64,000 nucleotides of DNA. Source: Lichenostomus cassidix. Lineage: Eukaryota; Chordata; Aves; Passeriformes; Meliphagidae. Below the pieces are notes generated by a model. That model ran no database searches. It was not told the origin of the DNA and worked only from the letters and a program-made list of their open reading frames with translations. Below are positions 1 to 38,800 of the stretch, one piece after another. The DNA lies in the NCBI GenBank assembly GCA_008360975.2, contig CM039196.1:7234263-7298262 (forward strand). The letters run 5' to 3'. Both the position numbers and the translations under genes were made by a program. Position 1 is the first letter of the stretch. Every line of letters begins with the position of its first letter.

Positions 1-1336
1 GGTGCTTTAAGGCCATTTCCTCTCATCCTTTCACTTGTGGCACCGCAGAAGGAATGGACCCCCACCTTCCTTTCATTTGGTTCAATTTTGTTTCATTTTG
101 CTTTGCCACATTTAAGGCCTTTCCTTATTAGCAGAACACCGTAATGCTGCAGGGACATCTCCTCATAAAAACTTGTTTTGTGTTTGGGGAGACTTAATTC
201 TACCCTTGATCCTGCGTGTCTGAACTAAATCCCTGTGAAGAGCATATGCTCACCACTGCCTGATTAAACTCAGAACAGTGGCTAAACTGCAAAGCTGAAA
301 CAACTTTGCATGCATGTAGCTGAAAAGCATAAAAGATTGTATCTGAATATGCTTGAAGTTTCTTTAATTCAAAGGCCTCTCAGTATGCTCTAGTCATGTC
401 ATTCTACTGATGTTGCAGTGAGTAACGGTGTTTCTAGTGATTTATTGATTGCTGCTGCAGGAGGTAACAGAGGGTTTGCCTTAGGTTGTCTTTTCGTTGG
501 GATTTTTAACAGCAGTGATGCTGTAAAAAAGGTATCAATCCACTTATTAAAGTGATAATAATTCCTGTTTCATGTATTTTCAGACATTAATGGGGTGAAC
601 AAAAATAATGAGACTACACTGGCACTGAAGTCAGTCCTACAAAACTTTCTTTGGAGTATTTTAATTTCCTGGCATTTCTCAGCTGTGGACCAGAGGACTG
701 ACGCTTTCTGAAACAAAATGGTTGGACGCTGCCCCCTTGTGAGCCGTGCTCCAAAGCCTGAACCACGACTGAATAAAACCATTTTTCTGCAGAAAAAGCA
801 CCTGACTCTCTTGTCCCAAACTCTGGATTGGTTATGCTGGTATTTAACAAGTATGACCCACAACCTACAGCAGTAGGCAGGGTAAGCACTGAGCTTCAGT
901 AAAAGCCAACAGCCAGCACCTCTGAATGAGGAAGAACTCGTTCCCTTGGCTTGTTTTGATCAATGCCAGCTTTGAGGCCTTTTACCTCAGGCTGTCACAA
1001 CACATCATAGGCCTTTATAACTCTCACAGCTCCCATCTGGGGTAGGTCAGCAGCACTGCCCTTGTTTAATCGATAGCTGACATAAGGCACAGGGACAGGG
1101 AATGCTGCTGGAGGCTGAGGTATTGGAGGTGCTCTGGCAGGTCGTCCCTAGCAGGTATCTGTCCCACCACAGCCTGAACATGTGTGCCACAATTCTCATC
1201 GTTCCCAAAAGGCCTTCCCCAAACCCTTTCTACAGCAGGATCCGGGGAGAAGCCAATCAAGCAAACTGGGGTTTGGTTGGGTTTTTTTTTCCTTCTAAAT
1301 GTCTGATTTTAACACAAATTTTAACTCATTTTAACT
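1..1336. other. Upstream region, no gene recognised
   Basis: No conserved coding exon, RNA gene or clear repeat is seen on either strand. Open frames here are short and resemble nothing I know. By human synteny, COMT would lie to the left on the minus strand, and an untranslated COMT 5' exon could fall here without being recognisable. A CCAAT box (agccaatcaa) at 1251..1260 is about 700 bp from the TXNRD2 ATG, with the CR1 fragment in between. Confidence 0.5.
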
Positions 1337-1765
1337 GAGGAGTTCAGAACTGGAATACTGCGTCCATTTCTGGGCTCCTCAGTACAATAACGATGAGGAG
1401 CTATTGATGAGGGTCCAGCAAAGGCCACGAAGATGATGAGGCCTCTAGAGCATCTCTTACAAGGACAGACTGTGGGAGCTGGGCCTGTTCAGTCTGAAGA
1501 GAAGGCTGAACTCATTAGTGCATATGACAGGATGAGGTGCAATGGCCATAAACTAAAACACACGAGGTTTTACCTCAACACGAGAAAGAACTTCACGTTG
1601 GCGGTGGCAGAGCACTGGAACAGCTGCCTACGGAGGTCGTGCAGTCTTCCACTCTGGAAACATTACGAACCACCATTCCACCTGCCCTGCTTTGTGCTTT
1701 GTGCGGGGACTGGACTGGGTGGTCTCCAGAGGTCCCTTCCAACCCTAACGCTTCTGTGTTTTGAT
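1337..1765 (+). mobile_element. CR1 LINE, 3'-end fragment (sense)
   Basis: The stretch follows the conserved avian CR1 3' end in order: ctggaatactg, ctgggctcctcagtac, gagggtccagc, gggagctgggcctgttcag, a block with aaactaaaacaca, gtggcagagcactggaaca, ggaggtcgtg and gtctccagaggtcccttccaa, ending near cttctgtg. Middle segments are missing, and it contains only the end of ORF2 and the 3' UTR, so it is a dead 5'-truncated copy. It stops less than 200 bp before the TXNRD2 start codon, against the CpG island edge. Coordinates are good to roughly 10 bp. Confidence 0.9.
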
Positions 1766-1955
1766 TCAGCGCTGGTGTGCGCGATTCACCAGCGCCAAGC
1801 CCGTGCCGCCTCCTCCAGCCCGTGAGGGCTCACGGCCGCGCGCTCCCTCACGCGGCTCCCGCGCCACAGCCCCACGGGCGCCACAGCCCTCCGCTCAGGC
1901 GCTGCGCGGCCACCCCGCAGGGTCCTGGCGGGCGCGGGGCCCTGTGCCGTACAGT

Positions 1956-29914
<27,959 letters not shown>

Positions 29915-30874
29915 ATACCATCCCTGGAAAGAAGGAAAAAAAGCACAAAACTTATTTGTAAAGAAAAGGGGTGCTTAGATTTGAAACAGCTTTAATGGTT
30001 CAGGGTACAGGAATCTATTTTATTCTCCTTGTAGACAGTTTTTTATCACAGCCAAAAAATTTTCTTTGCACCATCACAGTTCTAAAACCAATGTAGTTCT
30101 GCTGCAACGAATGTCTATCTTTCAAAGTGCCTAAAGCTCTTGTCTTGTTGGGAGCTAGAGAATAATCACAGTATTTTATATGTAAATATAAGTAAAGCCC
30201 ATGACATCTGAGGCCATCTACAAATGAAGCAGTTGCCATTTGGGTTCCCCTGATGGCACAACTGACTGCCAGCAGAGTCTCAGATGCTGGGAATCACACA
30301 GGGCATCCCTGAGAAGTTTGGTGTCATACTTTGTCCTGCATGCTTGGGTGGCTCATGCACAATCCTAGTATTGAACACTGAGACTCTGCATTCACTAGTG
30401 GAAACAAGTTCCTGGAGCAGGTAACAGTGGGTAAGCAGTCATCTTTGGGTTTTTTTCCCTTAAAAATGTACTGTGTAAAGGAATTTAATAGAAAATCACC
30501 TGAAGCTGTCCTGCTGCTGGAAGAATCACAATGGATTAATCAGTAGCAGCCTGGTCACAGTGTTGTGGTGAGGACTGAGAATGAATGATCTCAGAGGTGC
30601 TAAAGGAAGGGTTGGGTTTTATGGTGGCTTCTCTGCCTACTCCTGAAATTTTTAATTCAGCTCAGTCCAAACTAAATTGACACATCTCACAAATTACTAC
30701 TTGAACAGTGTGTATTAAGCTGACAAGTAGAGTAAAACCCACTAATAATCCACCTTATGCAGTTTTATAGAATGCAGAAATATGACTGACACTGGACTAT
30801 TTTCTTGGTTTGGTTTTAAGACTTTCGTGCTGATGAGCTGGAGACTGTATCTGAATTGACTTAGGTCTGGCTTT

Positions 30875-30880
30875 AATAAA
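30875..30880 (+). terminator. Proximal AATAAA in TXNRD2 3' UTR
   Basis: Canonical hexamer about 960 nt after the stop and 1.87 kb before the SECIS. If used, the mRNA would lack the SECIS. Use is unknown. Confidence 0.4.
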
Positions 30881-32749
30881 ACATGTTACTGAAGGGAACT
30901 ACATTAAGCAGTGATCCAGAAAAGAAAAGGTCTTGCTCAGAGCAAAGATATAAAGTAATTATCTGCAGTTTTGGGGGTTTTTTTGTTGTTGGCTTTTTTT
31001 TTGGCATACTGGCCCGAGTAAGAGAGCATTGCCCTGTTACAAATTCCTGCTGATTTTCAAGCTCTCCAGAAGGGGGAGGTGCTGGCTCATCTGTGGCAGG
31101 AAAGAAAAAATCCTAGTGAATCTTATTGTGCAGAACCCTGGTGAGGAGGTAGCCTGACACAGGCAAACAAAAAAAGAAACTGCACTGAATTTCAAACCCA
31201 GTCGCAGTTACAATGTTTTGATGTGCACAGTCACAGTTTCTTGCACCCTTTACAGCAGAATAGTGCACACTGGAAGAGACCAGCTGGAGGTGAAACAAAA
31301 TACATCCTTTTTGCAGTTAATTGATATCAGTGTTTTATGTGTGGAATTTGCTATTTTCATTCCAAACTTGTTGCCCAGTTTTGAAGAATAGTCTGATGAT
31401 CATATATGCTCTTTTAATTTGATTGGTATTTCACTGTTGCAGCAAAACAGACAAATGGTTGGTTTATATCAAGTGTGAAATCATTTTTACTGTGAAAACT
31501 GTAGCCATCTGAGAAACTATTAGACAAAAAGGGATCAAAACTTCTGTATAAAATATGATGTAACAGCATTTTTTTAGGCTCTCATTGATATGAGAATATT
31601 AAATTTTCAAATATTTGTTTTAACTTAACAACAAAAGAAATCCTAAATATTTTCTCTACAAACTTTCCTGATATTTTTGGTCCATGTTTCTGGTCCATAA
31701 AATAGGAAGAAGTGATACAGTTTGACTCCAAGTGGCATTCCCTATCAGATCTGCTGATGCCATTTTTCATCTGTGAAGTCATCCATAAGTTTGTAGTTGA
31801 CAAGAAATATTTTGAGTGGAAGTGTAGTTGAAACAATGCCTGAATTTTGCAGCTGCCTTTAGGAGAAATGATGAAAACTAAATAGGTCCATACCTGCACA
31901 TTCAGAAGTTTTCTGTTTCCTTTAATAAATATCTTACGAGTCTGATGCAGCCAAAAACTGGATTTTCCTCAGCTGTTAAGAAAAAGGAGAGTTCATAGTA
32001 AATCAGGATTTCCTAAAATGTTTTACTTAATATTTCAAAGCATGGAGATACAACTTTATAGAGATTTTGCTTTGAGCAACAGTTAACCTCTGACAAAACT
32101 CTAATGCATATGCATGCAAGATTTTCTTTCTAGTGATTACCTATTATAGTTCCTTGTGTTTCCCACAAATGAAAGCATTGGTGTTTAACCATGTAAAATC
32201 TGCTTCTCTTCTCTGCCCTACCAATGCATCCAGCAGACAGAGTTGTCTGTCCCTACAAATCCATGGAAAGGTGAGTTAATTTCATTTATGATAAAGTTCA
32301 AGTTAATTATTTGGGACAGGAAATAGGGAGATCTCAAGGAAATGTGTCCTTAGTGTATATAGAGTGTGAAACTAAAGCATGTCATCGTTTTCAGAAGAAG
32401 CAGAACTGTCTTGGTTTTAGAATTGCTGAGTGGACTGCATGAAATTGTTCCTTTCTCTTCAACAACAGCCTGGTTCTGTTCCTCATTTAGTGGGAAATGC
32501 TGTTGCCTCCTGAAGTAAAACTAAACATACAATCACACCTGCATAACCCTAATGTCAGAATCAACAGCGAGACAGAATAATGACAAATACTGTGATTGTG
32601 CTTTTTTTCCTGAAGGATTCACCAGGGATGGTGCTTAAGAATTGTTTTGAAAAGCCTGACTAATGTAAATTGAAACAACTTATGTACATTGCAACTCACT
32701 GATTGCATGTGAAAATGTAAAAGAAAATATAGTCGGGCTTCTCAGGATG

Positions 32750-32812
32750 CCAGCTGATGAGGATTTGTTTGTCAAACCACACTGTGGTGCAAACAAGTCT
32801 GAGCTTTGCTGG
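32750..32812 (+). promoter_or_regulatory. SECIS element, type 2, for TXNRD2
   Basis: Helix I pairs CCAGC (32750-32754) with GCTGG (32808-32812). The non-Watson-Crick quartet strands are ATGA at 32757-32760 and TGA at 32800-32802. Helix II is ten uninterrupted pairs, GATTTGTTTG (32762-32771) with CAAACAAGTC (32790-32799), one of them G-U. The apical loop opens TCAAA, giving the invariant AA. An extra mini-helix CCAC/GTGG (32777-32780 with 32784-32787) makes it type 2. It recruits SECISBP2 and EEFSEC to decode the UGA. Confidence 0.96.
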
Positions 32813-32863
32813 GTCCCTCATATGTGTGATCCCAATATTTATTGTGTTGTGAATTAATTAATG

Positions 32864-32869
32864 AATAAA
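32864..32869 (+). terminator. Polyadenylation signal AATAAA (distal, TXNRD2)
   Basis: Canonical hexamer about 50 nt after the SECIS, followed at about 32885-32900 by GT-rich sequence (aaatgtgtgattgtact) suitable as a downstream element. It is the first hexamer that yields an mRNA containing the SECIS. Confidence 0.82.
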
Positions 32870-32890
32870 AAATATTTTTTCTAGTAAATG

Positions 32891-35800
32891 TGTGATTGTA
32901 CTTGCTTAGTTTTGTACATATGATTTCTCCTTCCAATAGACTTATTTTTTGATCTTAATGCTGTCTCTCTTGGTTGAAGTATTTGTTAAGGAAAAGAAGA
33001 AGACAAGACTCAGACCTTTTATAAGGAAATGTTGATACCTCTCTTGATCTGTGTGTAAATTGAATAACCACCGAGATTTTTCCAGGCTGGATGGCCTCCT
33101 ATTTTAAATTTAAATTAAGAGAACCTGTAGACTCGGTAAGTATGGTTTCAAATACTGTCTTGTTTATTCCAGCTAACGAGGTTTAACAAGTATTTTCACT
33201 GTCCCTGCATGCTGACATTCTTCGTGAAGTTTTGTCAGGAGTAAACTCCTGAGTGCAGTCAGAGTATTATACAGGGCTAAAGTATTCTGTACAAGCTGTT
33301 CACTTTGGGGTTTAATCTAGAACACAGAGTGGAAAAAATGCATTGCAACAAAGCTATGGGTACTGCTAGGTATTATTAGAATATTATTACAAAAATGACT
33401 AGCAAAATATATTTAGTACTCTGAAAAACTTCTCTGTCAGAAAAGAAAGGGAGTACATTGTTCAACTCATCTTAATTTTCTTTTATATCTTTAAGTCTAC
33501 TGATTTTGATGAGAAGTTCCCATTAAGTTAGGTGCTGTTGAGCTTCTGAAACAGGCTAGTTTAGTATTGCCTCAGTAAATGCCCTGGATTTGATGCTAAG
33601 AATGAATATTTACTGTATGTAAAAGCATTTTTATTTATGCATTTTTAATCTGTTTTAATTTCCTGGAATAATTTATTACAAGTTCTAACTAATTACAATA
33701 ACCAGTAAGAGTCGCTAAAAAAGAGAAAAAGGTTAGCAAAATTCTTGATTTTTTTTTTTTTTGGCTTCTTATTTTCATATACCATTTAATCCCAAAGTGA
33801 AAAGAATAACAGACAAGCATACAGACAAAAGAAATTAGGAATAGAATTTGCTGCATTGTTTATATTATACCTAATGATAGCTTGTTCTCAATGTTAAGGT
33901 CTTGTGTACAATTAAGTATTGTCTTTTCCCATTTCTACATGCTCTGTATTTTTTTGGTCTACTGAAAATTGCTTTTACAGTTTAGATAATTCCAGACCAG
34001 GAGCTGGAAAAGATACTTCAGTACAACAGATACACATTTTTTGCTAACATGGTTATTGTGATAAAACCATAAAAACCATGATGCCATAGTGCAATGTGTT
34101 TCTCACCAAAGCAGTTGATTACTTCAAAGACTTTTGAGTTTGAAGAGTTCTCTTCAGAGGGTCATGTCTGTCCAAATAAGTAGGCAATCCTGTGCCCATA
34201 TAAATTGCCATTTGTCTAAATGCCAGCGGCATCAATGTACTCAAGGTTGGCCATTAATTTCAGTGGGATGCAAGTATGTGTCTTAAGTGCTTTGTTAAAG
34301 GGGAATCAATAAGCATATGCCAAAATGTCTTTCATTATTACAGTTGGGGAGCAGGCTGCAATTATGATTCAAAACATAAAAGGTACAATAGACATCTATG
34401 ATTAGGCAATGAAATATGCCTTTAATAAGCATAGTGCAGACAGTTTGTTTTGCAATACGTAAACTTGTATAAAATTCATTGACTTTTTCATTCTTTCAGA
34501 TCTGTGTGCCTCTTTTAAGAGTTTTTTTACTTTTATGCACAAAGGTTTCCTGATGTTCTTCCAGCAAAAAGGCTGGGTTTCTATGCATTTATTCTAGTGC
34601 CAAACTTGGATTTTACTGGGAAAAGAGGAAACAGCAGAGCAGACCTTTTTTCTCTTTTTCTTTTTTTTTTTTTCTCTTTTTCCCAGGGCAGCATGCAACA
34701 GATACGCTGTAATTACTCTAACTGATTTTTTTAAAATGGAATATTTCTGTCCACTACATGTCAAAGAGCTAATTATGTTTCCGTTGTGGTACTCAAAGTC
34801 AATATTGTCAGCTCTTCTTAGTTCTAATCCTCTACACTGAATTTTGATGGGCCAGGTGAAATATCCCCTTCAGCACCTTACTGCAATTCTTGTCAATCAT
34901 CTTGCCATGAAAAACATGCATATTACAAAGGCTTTGGCAACACTGCATCTGATTTCAGTCTTTAATCTTACATGCACCTTAAGAAAACATCATTCTAACT
35001 ACTGACATTCTGTTTTGGACATGAATGGGATCCTATTTGCTGTGGGAAACAAAAGAAAATTATCTAATCTTTAATGGATATAATGGAACTCTTTAGCCAT
35101 CACAGTGTAAAGGCTTAGTAGTAAACCACAGATCTAGGAAGAAAACAATTATGATGGTGAACTGGTGCAGAAGTTAAGCAGAATATCTCAAGTGAATAAG
35201 TAAAAAAATGCACATTTATTTATTCATAATGGAATTGTAAAGTACCTCGCTTCAGGCACTGTTGGACTGAGGAGAGTGTCTTTTTTTAGAACCCCTAGAC
35301 TTTCTGTGCAAGGAGTGCTGTTCACTGTAGTCATTTCTGAGCATGGTACTGTGTGTGCCACTTTTTTTGTTGTTTCTTGTAGACAAGATCTAGCACATCT
35401 AAAATCCTCTGGTCCTACAATGGAAAATTAACATCATTCTCTAAGAAGCTGGAATATAAACTAATAAGGCAGGTTTCCAGAATCTGATTGCATCAGTCAG
35501 AAAGATACAGCATGAAGAGAAAGTGGATATTCCCTGGGGGGTGGTGTGAAATGAAGACCAGTCTTGTTTGAACAAGGTGCTGTGCGTTGTTAAGTGGGTA
35601 GAGATATTGGGAGTTGCAGCCTGTCAGAACCAGCATCTCCAAGGAGGGGGTGGGAGGAATTTTTTCCAGATAAAAGTCTCAGCAGTTTGTAATAGAGTAT
35701 GTTCAATATCCTAATACATTTATTTAAGGAATGCCTTTGTACGCCATGAATGAGCCCTTACTGCACCTCCTCCCTTTCAGATCATACAAAGACCAGAAAG

Positions 35801-38800
35801 ACTCTTGGGTTTTTTCTGTCCTTCTTTACTTTAAAGCAATATGGGAATCAAGCTTGTTATTCCTTGTTTCAGCATAAAACCAAAGAGCAAGATACCTCTT
35901 CTTAATCTTTCACAAGAAGACTTCTTTTTTCCAAGACTCGGCAAGGAATTAGCTAGGTGGTAACATAACTCAAACAAATCTAAGCTATAGATACCTTTTC
36001 AGTCCTTGTCTTTTAGAATATTATGTAACTCCAGTAAAATAAAATACCAAGGGAAAGAAAACAGTGAAAAAAGACAGGCTTTGTTTAGTCTTTAAACAAA
36101 AATTGAGGAGATAAAAGATGTTCCTTTCTTTGTTGGCTCCCTGTGAGGAAAGGACCACATGCATTTTTCCATGGCGTACTCCCAACAAATCGAAATCTCA
36201 TTTTATTTTTGTCTCTTACTAATGTGTTCACACTGTGTCAGAGCAACAGGTTAGAAAACAACTTTTCAGCTTTATGCAGAAGGTTGAGCTCAGCAATCTT
36301 TATTTAAACACCTTTGTTCAATGGGGACAAAGGATTGAGCTTTGGCATTTTTATTTTATCTTGATAATCTTCCTTTTTTTCTCTCAAAGGATCAAGAGGA
36401 AGTGCATTAATTTTCAACTTCACGTGAAGGCAAGTTGTACAAACACAGCTGGAAACATCAGGAAACTCAGGCATTTTCCTTAGAGAAATGGAGTCAACTA
36501 ATGTTCTGCTGGCAAGAGACTCCTGGATAATTGGGAAGATGTTGTAAGGTACAGCAGTTTGGGCAGCAGGGTGTTCACACTAATAGCACTGTTTCGTTTG
36601 GCTATTTCAGGTGAATGATTCCTGTAATTTAGAAAGAAGAAATTATTAACCATATGACAGGAAGTAATTTAAAGAATACAAGCTGCTTTGGAGACTTAAG
36701 AAATGGCTCTTAGATTGTCAAAGGATATTTTTTTAGTTCATTTAATTTACACCAGGCTAAAATCTAATTAAATCATGGCAGCAGCTTTTGATCTTTGCCT
36801 CTTTAGTTTTCATTGAGTTTATTTCTTAGACATATTTCAAATACAGGAAAATAAGGAGAATTCTCTTGACACATTAGACTCTGTTTGTATTTCTATCCTT
36901 GTTCATTCTGCATATATCCAGAGTTTCTAAGAGCTTCAGGTCAGGACTTTGGTTCTCTTTCTTAATTAAAGATTTAATTGTAATCCTTGAATTTTTCCAC
37001 CTTTTTGCAAGATATTCATTCTATTTTACTTAGCTACTTTTAGCCCTATTTAAGTGTTAGTAAGTGAATTTCCTTTTGATGGGGTAAAAGTCCAATGTAT
37101 TTATAAGAGAGCATTTCAGGATTTTCTGCTTGCATCTTCCTTTAACGCCCTTGTACTTCCTAATCTGGAAATGCTATAGCTCCAGAGGAGGCAATTCTAA
37201 ATAAGTCCTGTCCATAGCTGTGGCATTGTCCCCCTTGAAGAATAAGAGACCAACCATTTGTGAATGTTTACAGCTGGACCTTTGGAAGGTCATTAATAAC
37301 AAAATGCATCAGATTCACAAGCTGTGACAACAGTGCCTCAGGGTTCCCCATGACAGTGGCAAAGTGGAACATATGATGAAATTTGCTTGTGAAATGCAAG
37401 ACTGCCTTTTTTGTCACTGAGGTTACTGAGAGAGAACTCTGCAGTCTTGCAGTTTTTGTATTGAGTAGCAAACTCTCAAAGTGCAAAAAGCTGCCCTGGA
37501 GTGATGAGATTGTTCATGTGTGGGCTTAAACATCCTTGTGAGGTCACCTCGTTGTCTTATGCCCTAATTCTGGAAGTCCTAATATTTCCCAAGTTCACAA
37601 GTTGGATGAACATTTGCTTTAAGCTATTGAGTTGATCCCTAGGAACAGCAGAGGGGGGTGCCCCCTTGGATCTACATTATTGATTGAAGCACTCTCCCTC
37701 ACTGTACTTCAGTGAAGTGTGGCCAAGAACAACAAGATAAGAATTAATGTAAGTGACAAGGGAGTTTCTCAGACTCTGCCAGTGCACATTAGCCTGGCTG
37801 AAGAGAAAAAGAAGCTGATACTTGAGTCTTTTGAGTTGTGAAGGGTCTGGTCAGTCCTTGAAGGGGAAGCACATGAATGGCCCAGTTGTCATCGCATTTT
37901 ATTTTTCCTCCAACTTTGACTAATGGTGCATTTCCTCTGGCCTCCCACGGGCCATCCGTGGCTGACTTGCTTTGTCACTCCTCACATCGAGTCGCTGCCT
38001 TTACTGTCCACGCTGTTCCCATGGCGGGAACCCGGTGTCCTCTAAAGAAACGCACAGGCACAAACCATCTGTCATTCTTCCACTCCTCTTTCAAGCCACC
38101 ATTTCCCATATTGTGTGGCCTTGCAGGCTGAAAGCAATCTGCCTCCCCCTGCATGCCTGGAGTACATGCCAACTCTCACCCCACTTGATAAGGCACCTCC
38201 CGACATTCCGCCTGGAAAAATACTAATGGGCATCTCCCTGTTGATAACCAGCTCTGCCTTTTTATTGTGTTCAGGGGATGATAAGTTGTCTGGATCAACA
38301 AGGAATTGTCCCTTTTGCAGGGCTGATTATTAGGGTCAAATTAGGTGTGAGTTGTGAAATTAATCATTGCAACCACAAATAACTTGTAGTGTGCTATGGA
38401 CAAAGGAAAAAAAAAAAAGACCAGAAGAGGAAATTGTTGTAGGGCACAAAGAACCAAAGTGATTGGGAAGGAGGGAGGAGAGACTGGCTGGCAGTGCTGT
38501 ACAGGATGTTGAGCTAGGCCTGTAGGCAGTGCTGGATTTGGTCTCCTGCACATTTGGACTGTGAAATAATAGAACAAGGTTCTTTAATGTCCTTTGAGAG
38601 TCTGAATTACTCCACACACAAGGCATGTTAGGGAGAGGAAGATACCTGACTTTGCACCAGAAACTGTTTTTATGCATATGTAAGTTGATTACAGTCCTTG
38701 TACATCTCTAGATAATCTGAATCACATTAATTTACTCTCTGCTGGAAATTAATAATGCACCATCTACTGAGAAGCCTCAATTTTGTTTTCTGGGGTGAGA

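Larger units (their letters stand above)
29915..32890 (+). other. TXNRD2: TXNRD2 3' UTR
   Basis: Runs from the TAA to the inferred cleavage site just after AATAAA at 32864. It must extend beyond 32812 to include the SECIS. AATAAA also occurs at 30875 and 31924, before the SECIS. A strong donor-like AAAG|GTGAGT at 32270/32271 leaves open that part of this stretch is spliced. Confidence 0.75.

Noticed and set aside
1251..1260. CCAAT box agccaatcaa as a TXNRD2 promoter element
   Set aside because: It is about 700 bp from the start codon and separated from the CpG island by the CR1 fragment.
1..1336. Coding exon of COMT on the minus strand, expected by synteny
   Set aside because: None of the frames contains recognisable catechol O-methyltransferase motifs.
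30220..30275. Hairpin tgccat/atggca in the proximal 3' UTR considered as SECIS
   Set aside because: ATGA and TGA strands are present, but the stem has internal mismatches and a bulge, and the loop lacks the AA. The element at 32750 is far better.
30575..30594. 6-bp perfect hairpin ctgaga/tctcag around atgaatga
   Set aside because: Too short, with no opposite TGA strand for a SECIS quartet and no other role evident.
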